Position numbers and translations under genes: made by a program | Shown: positions 51,511 through 59,665 of the stretch, piece by piece | How positions within the stretch are numbered: the first letter of the stretch is position 1 | How the letters are laid out: each line of letters opens with the position of its first letter | Notes under the pieces: model-generated | Seen by the model: the letters and a program-made list of their open reading frames with translations, nothing else | Database searches by the model: none | What the model was told of the DNA's origin: nothing | From: an uncultured Lachnospiraceae bacterium | GTDB taxonomy: Bacteria; Bacillota; Clostridia; Lachnospirales; Lachnospiraceae | DNA: 63,525 nucleotides | Direction: 5' to 3' | Assembly (NCBI GenBank): GCA_949740535.1 | Contig: CATJHO010000116.1 | Location: 1 to 63,525 of the forward strand

Positions 51511-53259
51511 TTAATGGTTGCTGGAGACTGCTCCTGTCTCAGCGTCCACCACTACCACTGCTCCGCTTTTCAGAATATCCACTGCATGGTCCGCACCCAC
51601 AATCACGGGAATATCCAGTGTCAGGCCCACAATGGCTCCGTGAGAGTTGCTGCCCTCCCGCTCAGTCACAAGGGCAAGCGCTGTCTTCAGCTCCGGCATC
51701 ATCTCGTTGTCTGTCTCCGGCACCACAATGATATCTCCCGCATGATAGCTCTTCTTGAGCTCCTGTGCATCCCTGGCCACGCACAGGGGGCCGCTGGCCT
51801 TTTTGCGGGTAATTCCCTGACCGGTAACCAGAATCCGTCCGGCTACCTGGACCTTGATCAGATTCGTGGTTCCCGTAATGCCAAGAGGCACTCCGGCTGT
51901 CAATACGGTCAGATCTCCCCTGGACACCAGACCCGCCTGCTCGGCCGCCTCCACTGCATGATTAAAGAGCGTTTCCGCATTGTCCTCCCGCTCCAGAAGC
52001 AGCGGCTCCACGCCCCAGTACAGATTCAGCTGGCGGCACACATAGTCATCCATACAGCAGCCGATAATGGTACAGCTGGGACGATACCGGGAAATCATTC
52101 CTACGGTCCTCCCCGACTTGGACACCGTAATAATGGCCGCCGCTTTAAGATCCGCTGCTGTAGTACAGGTTGCATGAGACACTGCATTGGTAATATCCGG
52201 TTTATCCATAATGCTCCGCCGTTTAAAGCGGTAGTCATAGTCAATATCTTCCTCCGTGCGGACCGCAATCCGGTCCATGGTCTTCAGCGCCTCCACCGGA
52301 TACTGGCCGGAAGCCGTCTCGCCGGAAAGCATAATGGCCCCTGTACCCTGATAGATAGCATTGGACACATCGCTGGTCTCCGCGCGGGTGGGCCGGGGAT
52401 TCTTCATCATGGAATCCAGCATCTGAGTAGCAGTAATCACCGGTTTGCCAATTTCAAGGCTCTTCAGAATCAGCTTCTTCTGGATCACCGGAACCTCCTC
52501 CAGAGGAATCTCCACACCCATGTCTCCCCTGGCAATCATAATGCCGTCGGATACCCGCAGAATCTCGTCAATATTTTCCACGCCCTGAAGGTTCTCAATC
52601 TTGGCAATAATTTTGATGCGGTCACAGCATTTCTCATCCAGAATCTTTCGGATCTCCAGAATATCCTCCGCACTTCTGGTAAAGGATGCCGCAATAAAGT
52701 CAAAGCCCTCCTCAATACCAAAAAGGATATCATCATAGTCCTTTTCGCTGATAAAAGGCATATTTAAACTGACCCCTGGCACATTGATTCCTTTTTTATT
52801 GGAAACAAAGCCGCCGTTCTCCACAGTGCAGTAGATATCTTTTTCTGTCACCTGATTTACGGAAAGCTCAATGAGACCGTCATCAATCAGAACAGCGTCC
52901 CCCGGCTTTACATCTTTCACCAGATCTGTATAAGTGATGGACACCATGCCCTCATTTCCCAGAATGTCCTCCGTAGTCAGGATAAAGCTCTGTCCCTTTC
53001 TAAGCTCTATCTTTCCGCCTTCCACGTCACGGGTGCGGATCTCCGGCCCCTTGGTGTCAAGGAGCATGGCAACGGGAAGCTTCAGCTCCTCCCGGACTTT
53101 TTTCACCAGCTCAATTTTTCCCTTCTGCTCCTCATGGGTTCCATGGGAAAAGTTCAGCCTCGCCACATTCATTCCTGCCAGCATCAGCTCCCGGATCATC
53201 TGCTCCGATTCCGAAGCCGGTCCTAAGGTACAGATAATTTTTGTCTTTCTTTTTCTCAT
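51511..53259 (-). CDS. pyk: Pyruvate kinase
   Basis: The 582-residue glycolytic enzyme converts PEP and ADP to pyruvate and ATP. Motifs: TKIICTLGPASESEQMIRELM at the start, NFSHGTHEEQKGKI near 35, LDTKGPEIRTRDV near 70, and IIAKIENLQGVENIDEIL near 215 with catalytic Lys and Glu. The C-terminal 100 residues form the extra PEP-utilizing mobile domain (SGPLCVARDAQELKK, TEREGSNSHGAIVGLTLDIPVIVGADHA) found in Bacillus-type pyruvate kinases. The start at 53259 has AAGGAGG and its own promoter; the frame upstream to 53583 lies antisense to other sequence and is not used. Confidence 0.97.
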   Translation of the reverse strand: MRKRKTKIICTLGPASESEQMIRELMLAGMNVARLNFSHGTHEEQKGKIELVKKVREELKLPVAMLLDTKGPEIRTRDVEGGKIELRKGQSFILTTEDILGNEGMVSITYTDLVKDVKPGDAVLIDDGLIELSVNQVTEKDIYCTVENGGFVSNKKGINVPGVSLNMPFISEKDYDDILFGIEEGFDFIAASFTRSAEDILEIRKILDEKCCDRIKIIAKIENLQGVENIDEILRVSDGIMIARGDMGVEIPLEEVPVIQKKLILKSLEIGKPVITATQMLDSMMKNPRPTRAETSDVSNAIYQGTGAIMLSGETASGQYPVEALKTMDRIAVRTEEDIDYDYRFKRRSIMDKPDITNAVSHATCTTAADLKAAAIITVSKSGRTVGMISRYRPSCTIIGCCMDDYVCRQLNLYWGVEPLLLEREDNAETLFNHAVEAAEQAGLVSRGDLTVLTAGVPLGITGTTNLIKVQVAGRILVTGQGITRKKASGPLCVARDAQELKKSYHAGDIIVVPETDNEMMPELKTALALVTEREGSNSHGAIVGLTLDIPVIVGADHAVDILKSGAVVVVDAETGAVSSNH

Positions 53260-53319
53260 AGTCCTCCTTTGCGGATTATCCGCGGCCCATTTTCTCAAGA
53301 TCTCTTTTTTCACCCGCTT

Positions 53320-53349
53320 ATTATACTTCCCAGACCGGATCAGCGTCAA
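53320..53349 (-). promoter_or_regulatory. Promoter of pyk
   Basis: On the minus strand TTGACG (plus 53344-53349) and TATAAT (plus 53320-53325) are 18 bases apart, 60 bases before the ATG. Confidence 0.8.
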
Positions 53350-53365
53350 GGCTGGGTTTGGAAAT

Positions 53366-54265
53366 TTATACTGCCTTCTCCAGCAGCCGGGCAAGCTCCC
53401 GCCAAAGCTCTTCCCTTGGCGCACTGCACCCATGCCCGCCCAGTTGAATGGACGGTTTTGTCTTTCCGTGAAAATCACTGCCGCAGGTATAGAACAGCCG
53501 GCAGTCCCGTACCTTCTCTTCCCACCAGCGGGCCTGCTCTGGCGAATGATAGCTGCTGAAAGCCTCAATGCCGTCAATGCCAAGCTTCACAATGCCTGCA
53601 AGAAGCTGCTCCTTTCCCCTCAGATTGATACCAGGGTGTGCCAGCACTGCAAGACCATGGTTCTGATGAATGATGTCAAGAACCTCTGTCATATCCGGTA
53701 TCTTGATTCCGGCATGGCAGGGCTTTCCCTGGGCATAAAAATCCCAGTAAAAGTTCACCAGCGCATTCTCTGCCCGGCTTCCCCCTTCCCGGTAGGGCAT
53801 AAGCCTGGGATCCGCTCTGTGTTCTGGTTTGGCCAGCAGTATCTCTGCGAACATTTCCCCTGTCCAGGAATCCGGCCAGCGGCTGTTCTGCGCCAGTTTC
53901 CGCATCTCCCCGGCCGTCACCTGAAAGCCAAGAGCTCTTGTCTTTTCCAGCATCTCCAGGGAAGCACGCTGATTCTGGGATCTGATATTCTGCTCAATCC
54001 TGGCTATATCCGGTGAGCGGTAATCGATTCCGTATCCCAGCATATGGAAATTCGCTCCCTTATAAACACAGTCAATCTCAATACCTGGAATGTACCGGAT
54101 TCCCCGTTCTCTTGCAGCCTCTATCACTTCCCCGTTGGCGCTGGCACAGTTGTGATCCGTGACCGCCATCACCTCTATCCCCTGGACTGCACATTTTTCC
54201 ACCAGCTCCAAAGGGGTGAATGCTCCGTCGTCACTGTAATTGCTGTGCATATGTAAATCAACCAT
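53366..54265 (-). CDS. PHP-domain phosphoesterase
   Basis: The 299-residue protein starts MVDLHMHSNYSDDGAFTPLELVEKCAVQGIEVMAVTDHNCASANGEV, with the metal-binding HxH and TDHN motifs of PHP phosphoesterases. It has IPGIEIDC and VLAHPGINLRGKEQLLAGIVKLGIDGIEAFSSYH, and a C-terminal SDFHGKTKPSIQLGG. Relatives (YciV/RNase AM type) remove nucleotides from RNA 5' ends or act on 3',5'-bisphosphates. It lies upstream of pyk, with the pyk promoter between them. Confidence 0.88.
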   Translation of the reverse strand: MVDLHMHSNYSDDGAFTPLELVEKCAVQGIEVMAVTDHNCASANGEVIEAARERGIRYIPGIEIDCVYKGANFHMLGYGIDYRSPDIARIEQNIRSQNQRASLEMLEKTRALGFQVTAGEMRKLAQNSRWPDSWTGEMFAEILLAKPEHRADPRLMPYREGGSRAENALVNFYWDFYAQGKPCHAGIKIPDMTEVLDIIHQNHGLAVLAHPGINLRGKEQLLAGIVKLGIDGIEAFSSYHSPEQARWWEEKVRDCRLFYTCGSDFHGKTKPSIQLGGHGCSAPREELWRELARLLEKAV

Positions 54266-54388
54266 TCTGCTTCCTCCCTGTATGTATCCGCTTAGTTTTT
54301 GCTTTTTTCTGTAAACGGATTTCTCCTGACAGGATTAGTCTAACACATATTTCCTTTTTCTTTCAAGAGATACAGCCATAAAAATCCC

Positions 54389-54417
54389 TTGTAGGAACCC
54401 CGCAGATCCGATATAAT
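54389..54417 (+). promoter_or_regulatory. Promoter of the fructose-bisphosphate aldolase gene
   Basis: TTGTAG (54389-54394) and TATAAT (54412-54417) are 17 bases apart, 45 bases upstream of the ATG. Confidence 0.8.
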
Positions 54418-54461
54418 GGACAGGTACAAAAATGAATTTTCAAAAGGGAGGTACCTGAAAC

Positions 54462-55325
54462 ATGTTAGTCTCAGCAGCAGAAATGCTCAAAAAAGCAAAG
54501 GCCGGCCACTATGCAGTGGGCCAGTTCAACATCAACAATCTGGAGTGGACCAAAGCGGTTCTCCTGACTGCCCAGGAAAATAATTCTCCTGTAATTCTCG
54601 GAGTATCCGAGGGTGCCGGAAAGTATATGGCCGGTTACAAGACCGTAACAGGCATGGTAAACGGAATGCTGGAGGAACTCAACATTACGGTTCCCGTAGC
54701 TCTGCATCTGGATCACGGCAGCTATGATGCCTGCTATAAGTGCATTGAAGCCGGATTTTCATCCATTATGTTTGACGGTTCCCACTACCCCATTGAGGAG
54801 AACATTGCAAAAACCAAGGAACTGGTAAAGGTCTGTGCCGAAAAGGGAATTTCTCTGGAAGCCGAGGTTGGTTCTATCGGCGGAGAGGAAGACGGTGTCA
54901 TCGGTATGGGTGAATGTGCAGATCCCAAGGAGTGCAAGGCGATCGCAGATCTGGGTATTGATTTCCTGGCTGCAGGCATCGGCAACATTCATGGAAAATA
55001 CCCCGAAAACTGGGCAGGCTTAAGCTTCGAGACTCTGGATGCCATCCAGCAGCTTACCGGCGAAATGCCTCTGGTTCTCCATGGCGGAACAGGAATTCCT
55101 ACCGACATGATCAAAAAAGCCATTGATCTGGGCGTTTCCAAAATCAATGTCAACACAGAGTGTCAGCTGTCCTTCGCCGCTGCTACCAGAAAATACGTGG
55201 AAGAAGGCAAAGATCAGCAGGGCAAGGGCTATGACCCCAGAAAACTTCTGGCTCCTGGATTTGAGGCTGTAAAGGAAACAGTAAAAGAAAAGATGGAAAT
55301 TTTTGGTTCTGTAAATAAGGCATAA
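54462..55325 (+). CDS. fba: Class II fructose-1,6-bisphosphate aldolase
   Basis: The 287-residue zinc aldolase of glycolysis has GHYAVGQFNINNLEWTKAVLL near the start, ALHLDHGSYDACYKCIEAGFSSIMFDGSHYPIEENI near 80 with catalytic Asp and zinc His, GNIHGKYP near 180, LVLHGGTGIPTDMIKKAIDLGVSKINVNTE near 205, and a C-terminal FGSVNKA. Single gene with GGGAGG upstream, its own promoter and a strong terminator. Confidence 0.97.
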   Translation: MLVSAAEMLKKAKAGHYAVGQFNINNLEWTKAVLLTAQENNSPVILGVSEGAGKYMAGYKTVTGMVNGMLEELNITVPVALHLDHGSYDACYKCIEAGFSSIMFDGSHYPIEENIAKTKELVKVCAEKGISLEAEVGSIGGEEDGVIGMGECADPKECKAIADLGIDFLAAGIGNIHGKYPENWAGLSFETLDAIQQLTGEMPLVLHGGTGIPTDMIKKAIDLGVSKINVNTECQLSFAAATRKYVEEGKDQQGKGYDPRKLLAPGFEAVKETVKEKMEIFGSVNKA

Positions 55326-55340
55326 CGATTCCATTCATTT

Positions 55341-55389
55341 AAGAAGGTGCTTCCCAAATATTTCTTTCAAATTTGGGAAGCACCTTCTT
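55341..55389 (+). terminator. Terminator after the aldolase gene
   Basis: AAGAAGGTGCTTCCCAAAT (55341-55359) and its exact complement (55371-55389) form a 19-bp perfect stem with an 11-base loop, followed by CTTTTAAT. It may act in both directions because lysA converges on it. Confidence 0.93.
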
Positions 55390-55437
55390 CTTTTAATACA
55401 CAGTTCTTTCTATCGTTTAGTAGTCTCGTCCCAACTC

Positions 55438-56706
55438 CTATACAAGATCTTTTAAAATATCAAAGCAGTCAAAGGCTGCAAAATAATCCTTGGGCGTCTC
55501 GGCTCTGCGGATCAGCTGGACGCTTCCGTCCTCCCGCAGCAGAAGCTCCGCCGACTTTAGTTTTCCATTGTAGTTATATCCCATGGCAAATCCGTGGGCG
55601 CCTGTATCGTGAATCACCAGAAAGTCTCCCTTGTCAATCCGCGGCAGTTTCCGGTCAATGGCAAACTTATCATTGTTTTCACATAAGGAGCCCGTCACAT
55701 CATACACATGATCCAAAGGCTCATCTTCCTTCCCCATAACCGTAATGTGATGATAGGCCCCGTACATGGCCGGACGCATCAGATTGACTGCACAGGCGTC
55801 GCAGCCAATATACTCTTTATGGGTATGTTTTTCATGGATGGCTTTTGTCACCAGACAGCCATAGGGTCCCATCATAAACCGGCCAAGCTCGGTGTAAATG
55901 GCCACATTTCCCATGCCCGCCGGAACCAGAACCTCCTCGTATACCTTCCGGACGCCCTCGCCGATGACGCGGATATCATTGGCCTCCTGATCCGGACGGT
56001 AGGGTATGCCGATTCCACCTGACAGATTGATAAACCGGATGTCTGCTCCCGTCTCCTTCTTAAGCTCTGCAGCTGTCTCAAAAAGCACCCTGGCCAGCAT
56101 GGGGTAATACTCATTGGTCACAGTATTGCTTGCCAGAAATGCATGGAGTCCGAAGCGCTTTGCTCCCTTTTTCATAAGAACACGGTACGCGTCAAAAAGC
56201 TGTTCCTTCGTCATGCCGTACTTGGAATCTCCCGGATTATCCATGATATCGTTGCTGATCTGAAATATTCCGCCGGGATTATAACGGCAGCTGATGGTTT
56301 CCGGAATTTTCCCAATGGTCTGCTCCAGGAACTCAATATGGGTATAATCGTCCAGATTAATCACTGCCCCCAGTCTGGCCGCATAGGCGAATTCCTCCGC
56401 AGGTGTGTCATTGGAGGAAAACATAATATCCTCCCCCCGCACACCAATGGCATCGGCCAGCATCAGCTCTGTCATGGAAGAGCAGTCACAGCCGCATCCG
56501 TAATCCCGCAGGATATTGATCAAAAACGGATTGGGCGTAGCTTTCACCGCAAAATACTCCTTATAGCCCGGATTCCAGGCAAAGGCTTCTTTCAGGGCTT
56601 TGGCATTTTCCCGGATCCCCTTCTCGTCATAGAGGTAAAAGGGGGTGGGATAGGTTTCTGCTATCTCTTTTAACTGTTCCAGTGTCACAAAAGGTTCTTT
56701 CTTCAT
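55438..56706 (-). CDS. lysA: Diaminopimelate decarboxylase
   Basis: The 422-residue PLP enzyme of fold type III has the PLP lysine in EYFAVKATPNPFLINIL near residue 53, SRYNPGG-type and FGLHAFLASNT strands near 150-190, INLSGGIGIPYRP near 230, and the active-site Cys in DVTGSLCENNDKFA near 340. It makes L-lysine from meso-diaminopimelate. The length and the CENND motif favour LysA over other decarboxylases of this fold. It is divergent from a LysR-type gene. Confidence 0.9.
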   Translation of the reverse strand: MKKEPFVTLEQLKEIAETYPTPFYLYDEKGIRENAKALKEAFAWNPGYKEYFAVKATPNPFLINILRDYGCGCDCSSMTELMLADAIGVRGEDIMFSSNDTPAEEFAYAARLGAVINLDDYTHIEFLEQTIGKIPETISCRYNPGGIFQISNDIMDNPGDSKYGMTKEQLFDAYRVLMKKGAKRFGLHAFLASNTVTNEYYPMLARVLFETAAELKKETGADIRFINLSGGIGIPYRPDQEANDIRVIGEGVRKVYEEVLVPAGMGNVAIYTELGRFMMGPYGCLVTKAIHEKHTHKEYIGCDACAVNLMRPAMYGAYHHITVMGKEDEPLDHVYDVTGSLCENNDKFAIDRKLPRIDKGDFLVIHDTGAHGFAMGYNYNGKLKSAELLLREDGSVQLIRRAETPKDYFAAFDCFDILKDLV

Positions 56707-56831
56707 CTGTATCTGCTCCTTTTATACCATTAATACGTAACCATTTAGACGGCTTTTTTCTCTCTGTTCTCCTGCCATCTCAGTTTACACATTTATTGCG
56801 GAATAACACTACGATTGTCTTCCATTTTCTC

Positions 56832-56860
56832 TTGACTATTATAAACATAAAGTTTACTAT
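56832..56860. promoter_or_regulatory. Overlapping lysA/LysR promoters with a LysR-type dyad
   Basis: On the plus strand TTGACT (56832-56837) and TACTAT (56855-56860) are 17 bases apart. On the minus strand TATAAT (plus 56838-56843) can serve lysA. Between them TAAAC and GTTTA form a dyad at 56842-56856, the kind of short interrupted repeat LysR proteins bind. Binding there would affect both promoters. Confidence 0.55.
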
Positions 56861-56919
56861 TTGTATAGCGAATAATTTTGATTAATATCATTCGATTTTC
56901 GAATTATCAGGAGCAGGCT

Positions 56920-57759
56920 ATGGACACACAAAATTTACGGACTTTTCTTGCGCTGGCAGAGGTAAAGAACTTTACCCAGACTGCCAGTCTTCTCTACATT
57001 GCCCAGTCCACCGTAACTAACCGGATTGCAGAGCTGGAAAAAGAGGTGGGACGGAAACTCTTCATCCGCAACAAGAAGAACCTGTCTCTGACCAGGGAGG
57101 GACTGCTGTTTCAGGACTATGCCCGCCGCATCCTTGATCTGGAGGAAATGTCCATCCGGGAAATGAATTCGCAGGCCTTTTCCCGTGCCTCTGTGCGGAT
57201 CGGAACTACCAACACCATCTACGAGTGCCACCTTGCGCCAGTATTAACCCAGATGCTGAAAGAAGACAAGGGCTACGCTTTAAATGTAACCATCAGCCAT
57301 TCGGTAAATCTCCTGCAGATGCTGCAGGACGGACTTCTGGATCTCTCATTCACTTATCAGCCTCTGCAGAAATCCGGCTTTTGCTGCCAGTCCTTCCGGA
57401 CCGACAAGCTTCTTCTGGTTACCTCCCATGTCAACAGCCATTATCAAAAAGGCATCCGCAAGGAAGAACTGCCCCGGCTCAACTATCTCTTCTGTAACTT
57501 TGCTCTTCAGGAGGTGGGACAGTTTATCCGGGAGCTTTTTCCGCCCTTTTACCAGTTTCCTTTTGAAATCGACAACAGCACCAAACTGGTGCAGTATCTT
57601 CTGGAAGGGATCGGAACCACCTTTCTGCCTTCCAGTCTGGTAACCCCTTATCTGAAAAACCAATCCCTGATTTCCATTCCTCTGCTGGATTTTGAAGCTC
57701 CACGCATCAATGGGTATCAGTGCTGGCGGGAGGGAAGAGATCCTGTTTTTTATCTCTGA
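56920..57759 (+). CDS. LysR-family regulator divergent from lysA
   Basis: The protein has 279 residues. The N-terminal winged helix is MDTQNLRTFLALAEVKNFTQTASLLYIAQSTVTNRIAELEKEVGRKLFIRNKKNLSLTREG. The C-terminal effector domain is of the LysR substrate-binding type (VRIGTTNTIYECHLAPVL; LLEGIGTTFLPSSLV). The start at 56920 has CAGGAG; the longer frame from 56878 lacks a site. The divergent arrangement suggests it controls lysA, perhaps with diaminopimelate as effector, as known for LysR of E. coli. Confidence 0.92.
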   Translation: MDTQNLRTFLALAEVKNFTQTASLLYIAQSTVTNRIAELEKEVGRKLFIRNKKNLSLTREGLLFQDYARRILDLEEMSIREMNSQAFSRASVRIGTTNTIYECHLAPVLTQMLKEDKGYALNVTISHSVNLLQMLQDGLLDLSFTYQPLQKSGFCCQSFRTDKLLLVTSHVNSHYQKGIRKEELPRLNYLFCNFALQEVGQFIRELFPPFYQFPFEIDNSTKLVQYLLEGIGTTFLPSSLVTPYLKNQSLISIPLLDFEAPRINGYQCWREGRDPVFYL

Positions 57760-57918
57760 CCGAACACCTTTTTGTCTGATTCTGTCTTCCCTTATCCTTT
57801 TCTTCCTTTATATGTATCACCTTATCGGAAAGCAGCTGATCCGCGTAGAAAAAGTCTTCCTGTTTTCCTTTCTTTTTTCCCCTTACCGGATTAAAGTAGA
57901 AAAAAAGGAGGACCCGTT

Positions 57919-58278
57919 ATGAACTTACAAATGAAATTGAATTCCGAACAGAACATTTCTGAAATCTATCGTTTTTTTCTGCTTCTCGGTATTACTCCAA
58001 ATTATCTCGGTTTTTATCAGGCTGCCTACGCGGTTACGCTGTGCATGAAAGAACCTGAACGACTGATTTCTATTACAAAATCCCTGTATCCGGATGTGGC
58101 AAAGTATTTCCGAACCTCCACCGGCAGCGTAGAGCGGAATATCCGTACAGTGGCCAAAATTTCCTGGGACAGCCATTCCAAGGCTCTGTCGGATCTCTCT
58201 TCCGAATGCCTTCAGAAGCAGCCTACCGTTGCCCAGTTTCTTTCACTTATTGTATTTTATTTTCTATATTCTGATTAA
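57919..58278 (+). CDS. Stand-alone Spo0A C-terminal-domain protein
   Basis: The 119-residue protein consists only of a Spo0A_C-like DNA-binding domain: NISEIYRFFLLLGITPNYLGFYQAAYAVTLCM, RLISITKSLYPDVAKYFRTSTGSVERNIRTVAKISW. The segments SITK.LYPDVAK.F.T....VER.IR follow the recognition helix region of Spo0A. The receiver domain is absent, so it cannot be switched by phosphorylation in the usual way. AAAGGAGG precedes the ATG, and a strong terminator follows, so it is separate from the cotJ operon just downstream. It may bind 0A-box-like sites. Confidence 0.85.
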   Translation: MNLQMKLNSEQNISEIYRFFLLLGITPNYLGFYQAAYAVTLCMKEPERLISITKSLYPDVAKYFRTSTGSVERNIRTVAKISWDSHSKALSDLSSECLQKQPTVAQFLSLIVFYFLYSD

Positions 58279-58341
58279 CAGTCCCCCGTTCCTGTCTGCA
58301 AAAGCTTTGGGAACCGGGAACCATGACAATTTCACAATCGA

Positions 58342-58386
58342 GGAAGGCGCGGCATCCGTCCTTGATGCTTTCGCGCCTTCCTTTTT
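58342..58386 (+). terminator. Terminator after the Spo0A-domain gene
   Basis: GGAAGGCGCG (58342-58351) and CGCGCCTTCC (58372-58381) form a 10-bp stem followed by TTTTT, with an inner GCATC/GATGC pairing. Confidence 0.93.
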
Positions 58387-58389
58387 CAC

Positions 58390-58418
58390 GCATTTTTCTC
58401 CCCTACATAAGATAAATG
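58390..58418 (+). promoter_or_regulatory. Possible sigma-E-type promoter of the cotJ operon
   Basis: GCATTTT (58390-58396) matches six of seven positions of the mother-cell sigma-E -35 consensus. A weak -10, GATAAATG, follows after 14 bases (58411-58418). The cotJ operon is sigma-E-dependent in Bacillus. The -10 match is poor, so this is tentative. Confidence 0.3.
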
Positions 58419-58444
58419 GAGATAAAATATGAAAGGAGCCTCTT

Positions 58445-58651
58445 ATGGCAGACTGTAATATGCACTCCATGCAAAGGCCGATGCCCGGAAGCTGCCCCAA
58501 AGATCCCCTCTTTGGGATGCCTCTGGCGATTGCCTATGTGCCGTGGCAGCATTGGAACCAGACCTATCATTTGGATAAAGCAATGCAGACCGGAACCATT
58601 TTCCCGGAGCTTGATAAACCATTCCTTGGAAAGCGAGGTGCATGCAGATGA
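58445..58651 (+). CDS. cotJA: Spore coat-associated protein CotJA
   Basis: The 68-residue protein has the CotJA core FGMPLAIAYVPWQHWNQTYHLDKAMQTGTIFPELDKPFLGKRGACR, preceded by a Met/Cys/Pro-rich start. It is the first gene of the cotJ operon, which builds part of the inner spore coat. AAAGGAGC precedes the ATG. Its TGA overlaps the cotJB start (ATGA), so translation is coupled. Confidence 0.93.
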   Translation: MADCNMHSMQRPMPGSCPKDPLFGMPLAIAYVPWQHWNQTYHLDKAMQTGTIFPELDKPFLGKRGACR

Positions 58652-59226
58652 TGAACCACGGAAATTTTGGACAGTTTCAAAGAGGAAATTCCTGTAATCA
58701 GGGAAGAGGCCAGACCTCCTGCGTTCAGCCCCAGCCCAGACCTTCGGCACCCTGCAGCCAGCCCCAGTCCAGGCCGTCTCAGCCCTGCAGCCAGCCTAAA
58801 CCCAGGCCCTCAACATCCTGCGGCCAGACACCGCCCTGCCCGCCTCCATCCTGCAGCCAGCCCCAGCCCAGGCCGTCTCAACCCTGCGGCCAGACGCCGC
58901 CCAGGCCGTCTCAGCCCTGTAACCAGCAGTCTCAGGGACGTCCGCCCCGCCGTCCTGCAGGACCTTCCTGCCCTTGCAGTGAGATGAACCGGGAACAGCT
59001 TCTGCGCTGGATTTCGCTCACCAAATTTGCCTGCGTGGACAGTGCCCTCTATCTGGATACGCATCCATGCGATACGGAAGCCATTGCGTATTTTAAAGAG
59101 CACGTGCATCTTTATAATGAGGCGCTGGCAGAATATTCGAAAACCTACGGCCCGCTCACCCTTGCCCACGCCCATCACTGCGACACATACTGGGACTGGG
59201 TAAATCAGCCATGGCCATGGCAATAG
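58648..59226 (+). CDS. cotJB: Spore coat protein CotJB with a long repeat-bearing N-terminal extension
   Basis: The protein has about 192 residues. The last 85 (MNREQLLRWISLTKFACVDSALYLDTHPCDTEAIAYFKEHVHLYNEALAEYSKTYGPLTLA and HCDTYWDWVNQPWPWQ) are a normal CotJB domain, which alone is the usual protein. The first 105 residues form an extension rich in Pro, Gln, Ser, Arg and Cys, including six 11-residue tandem repeats. The start at 58648 is ATGATG overlapping the cotJA stop with GAGG nine bases before; an ATG two codons upstream (58642) is also possible. The regularly spaced Cys could form disulfide links in the coat. Confidence 0.9.
   Translation: MMNHGNFGQFQRGNSCNQGRGQTSCVQPQPRPSAPCSQPQSRPSQPCSQPKPRPSTSCGQTPPCPPPSCSQPQPRPSQPCGQTPPRPSQPCNQQSQGRPPRRPAGPSCPCSEMNREQLLRWISLTKFACVDSALYLDTHPCDTEAIAYFKEHVHLYNEALAEYSKTYGPLTLAHAHHCDTYWDWVNQPWPWQ
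58726..58923 (+). repeat. Six-copy 33-bp tandem repeat inside cotJB
   Basis: Six consecutive 33-bp units encode 11-residue repeats of the form Q-P/T-x-P/S-R/C-P-S/P-x-P/S-C-S/G/N (for example QPQPRPSAPCS, QPQSRPSQPCS, QTPPRPSQPCN). Every unit has Cys at position 10. Units vary by point changes, not frameshifts, so the reading frame is kept. Confidence 0.9.
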
Positions 59227-59247
59227 AAAGGAGGGAAATGTTCAGAT

Positions 59248-59358
59248 ATGTTTAATTATGAAAAGCGGTTGGAATATCCGATTAATATTAAAGAGACGAA
59301 TGCAAAATTGGCGAAGGCTATTATAACGCAGTATGGTGGACCATACTCCAAAAAGTAA
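59248..59358 (+). CDS. cotJC: cotJC, first segment (interrupted by an integrated element)
   Basis: After an AAAGGAGGG site the frame reads MFNYEKRLEYPINIKETNAKLAKAIITQYGGP, the N-terminus of CotJC, a manganese-catalase-like spore coat protein of about 190 residues. At codon 32 (Pro, 59341-59343) it runs into foreign sequence and ends four codons later (YSKK, stop). The missing continuation, NGELGASMRYLSQRYTMPYK, is found in the correct frame at 63218. It is therefore a split gene rather than a dead fragment. A first ATG at 59236 gives only a 5-codon frame. Confidence 0.92.
   Translation: MFNYEKRLEYPINIKETNAKLAKAIITQYGGPYSKK
59334..59343. other. attL core of the cotJC element
   Basis: TGGTGGACCA. 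Left flank is cotJC (ATAACGCAGTA); right flank is element sequence (TACTCCAAAAAG). The core is itself TGGT-GG-ACCA, a dyad around GG, fitting the 2-base staggered cut of serine recombinases. Confidence 0.85.
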
Positions 59359-59665
59359 TAGGTTTAAACTATTTCTGAAAAAGTAATTGCGATGCCAATT
59401 ATATTCCAATTTTTTAGAAACTCAATATTATTCCCACTCACCGAAAAAATATACAAAAAATATTTGCAGAAGTATTGACAAACACTTATAAGCCGGACAA
59501 TGCTATGTTGGAGAAAATATAGGAAAATCCGCAGGACTTGTGCTTTGCCGCATAAAGACAAAAGGAAACGGTGCAGCCCGTTTTACTGAGTTACACCGTA
59601 CCCTGCATAAACACTTCCTTATCTGGCAGTTCACAAATAACCACCGCTCTTTTTCTTACCCTTAC
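59359..59665. other. AT-rich left end of the element without a recognised gene
   Basis: No convincing coding region. 59359-59540 is very AT-rich. TTGACA at 59475-59480 has only a poor -10 (CAATGC at 17 bases), so a promoter reading rightward is possible but weak. Further right the sequence is the 3' side of the amidase gene. Confidence 0.5.
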
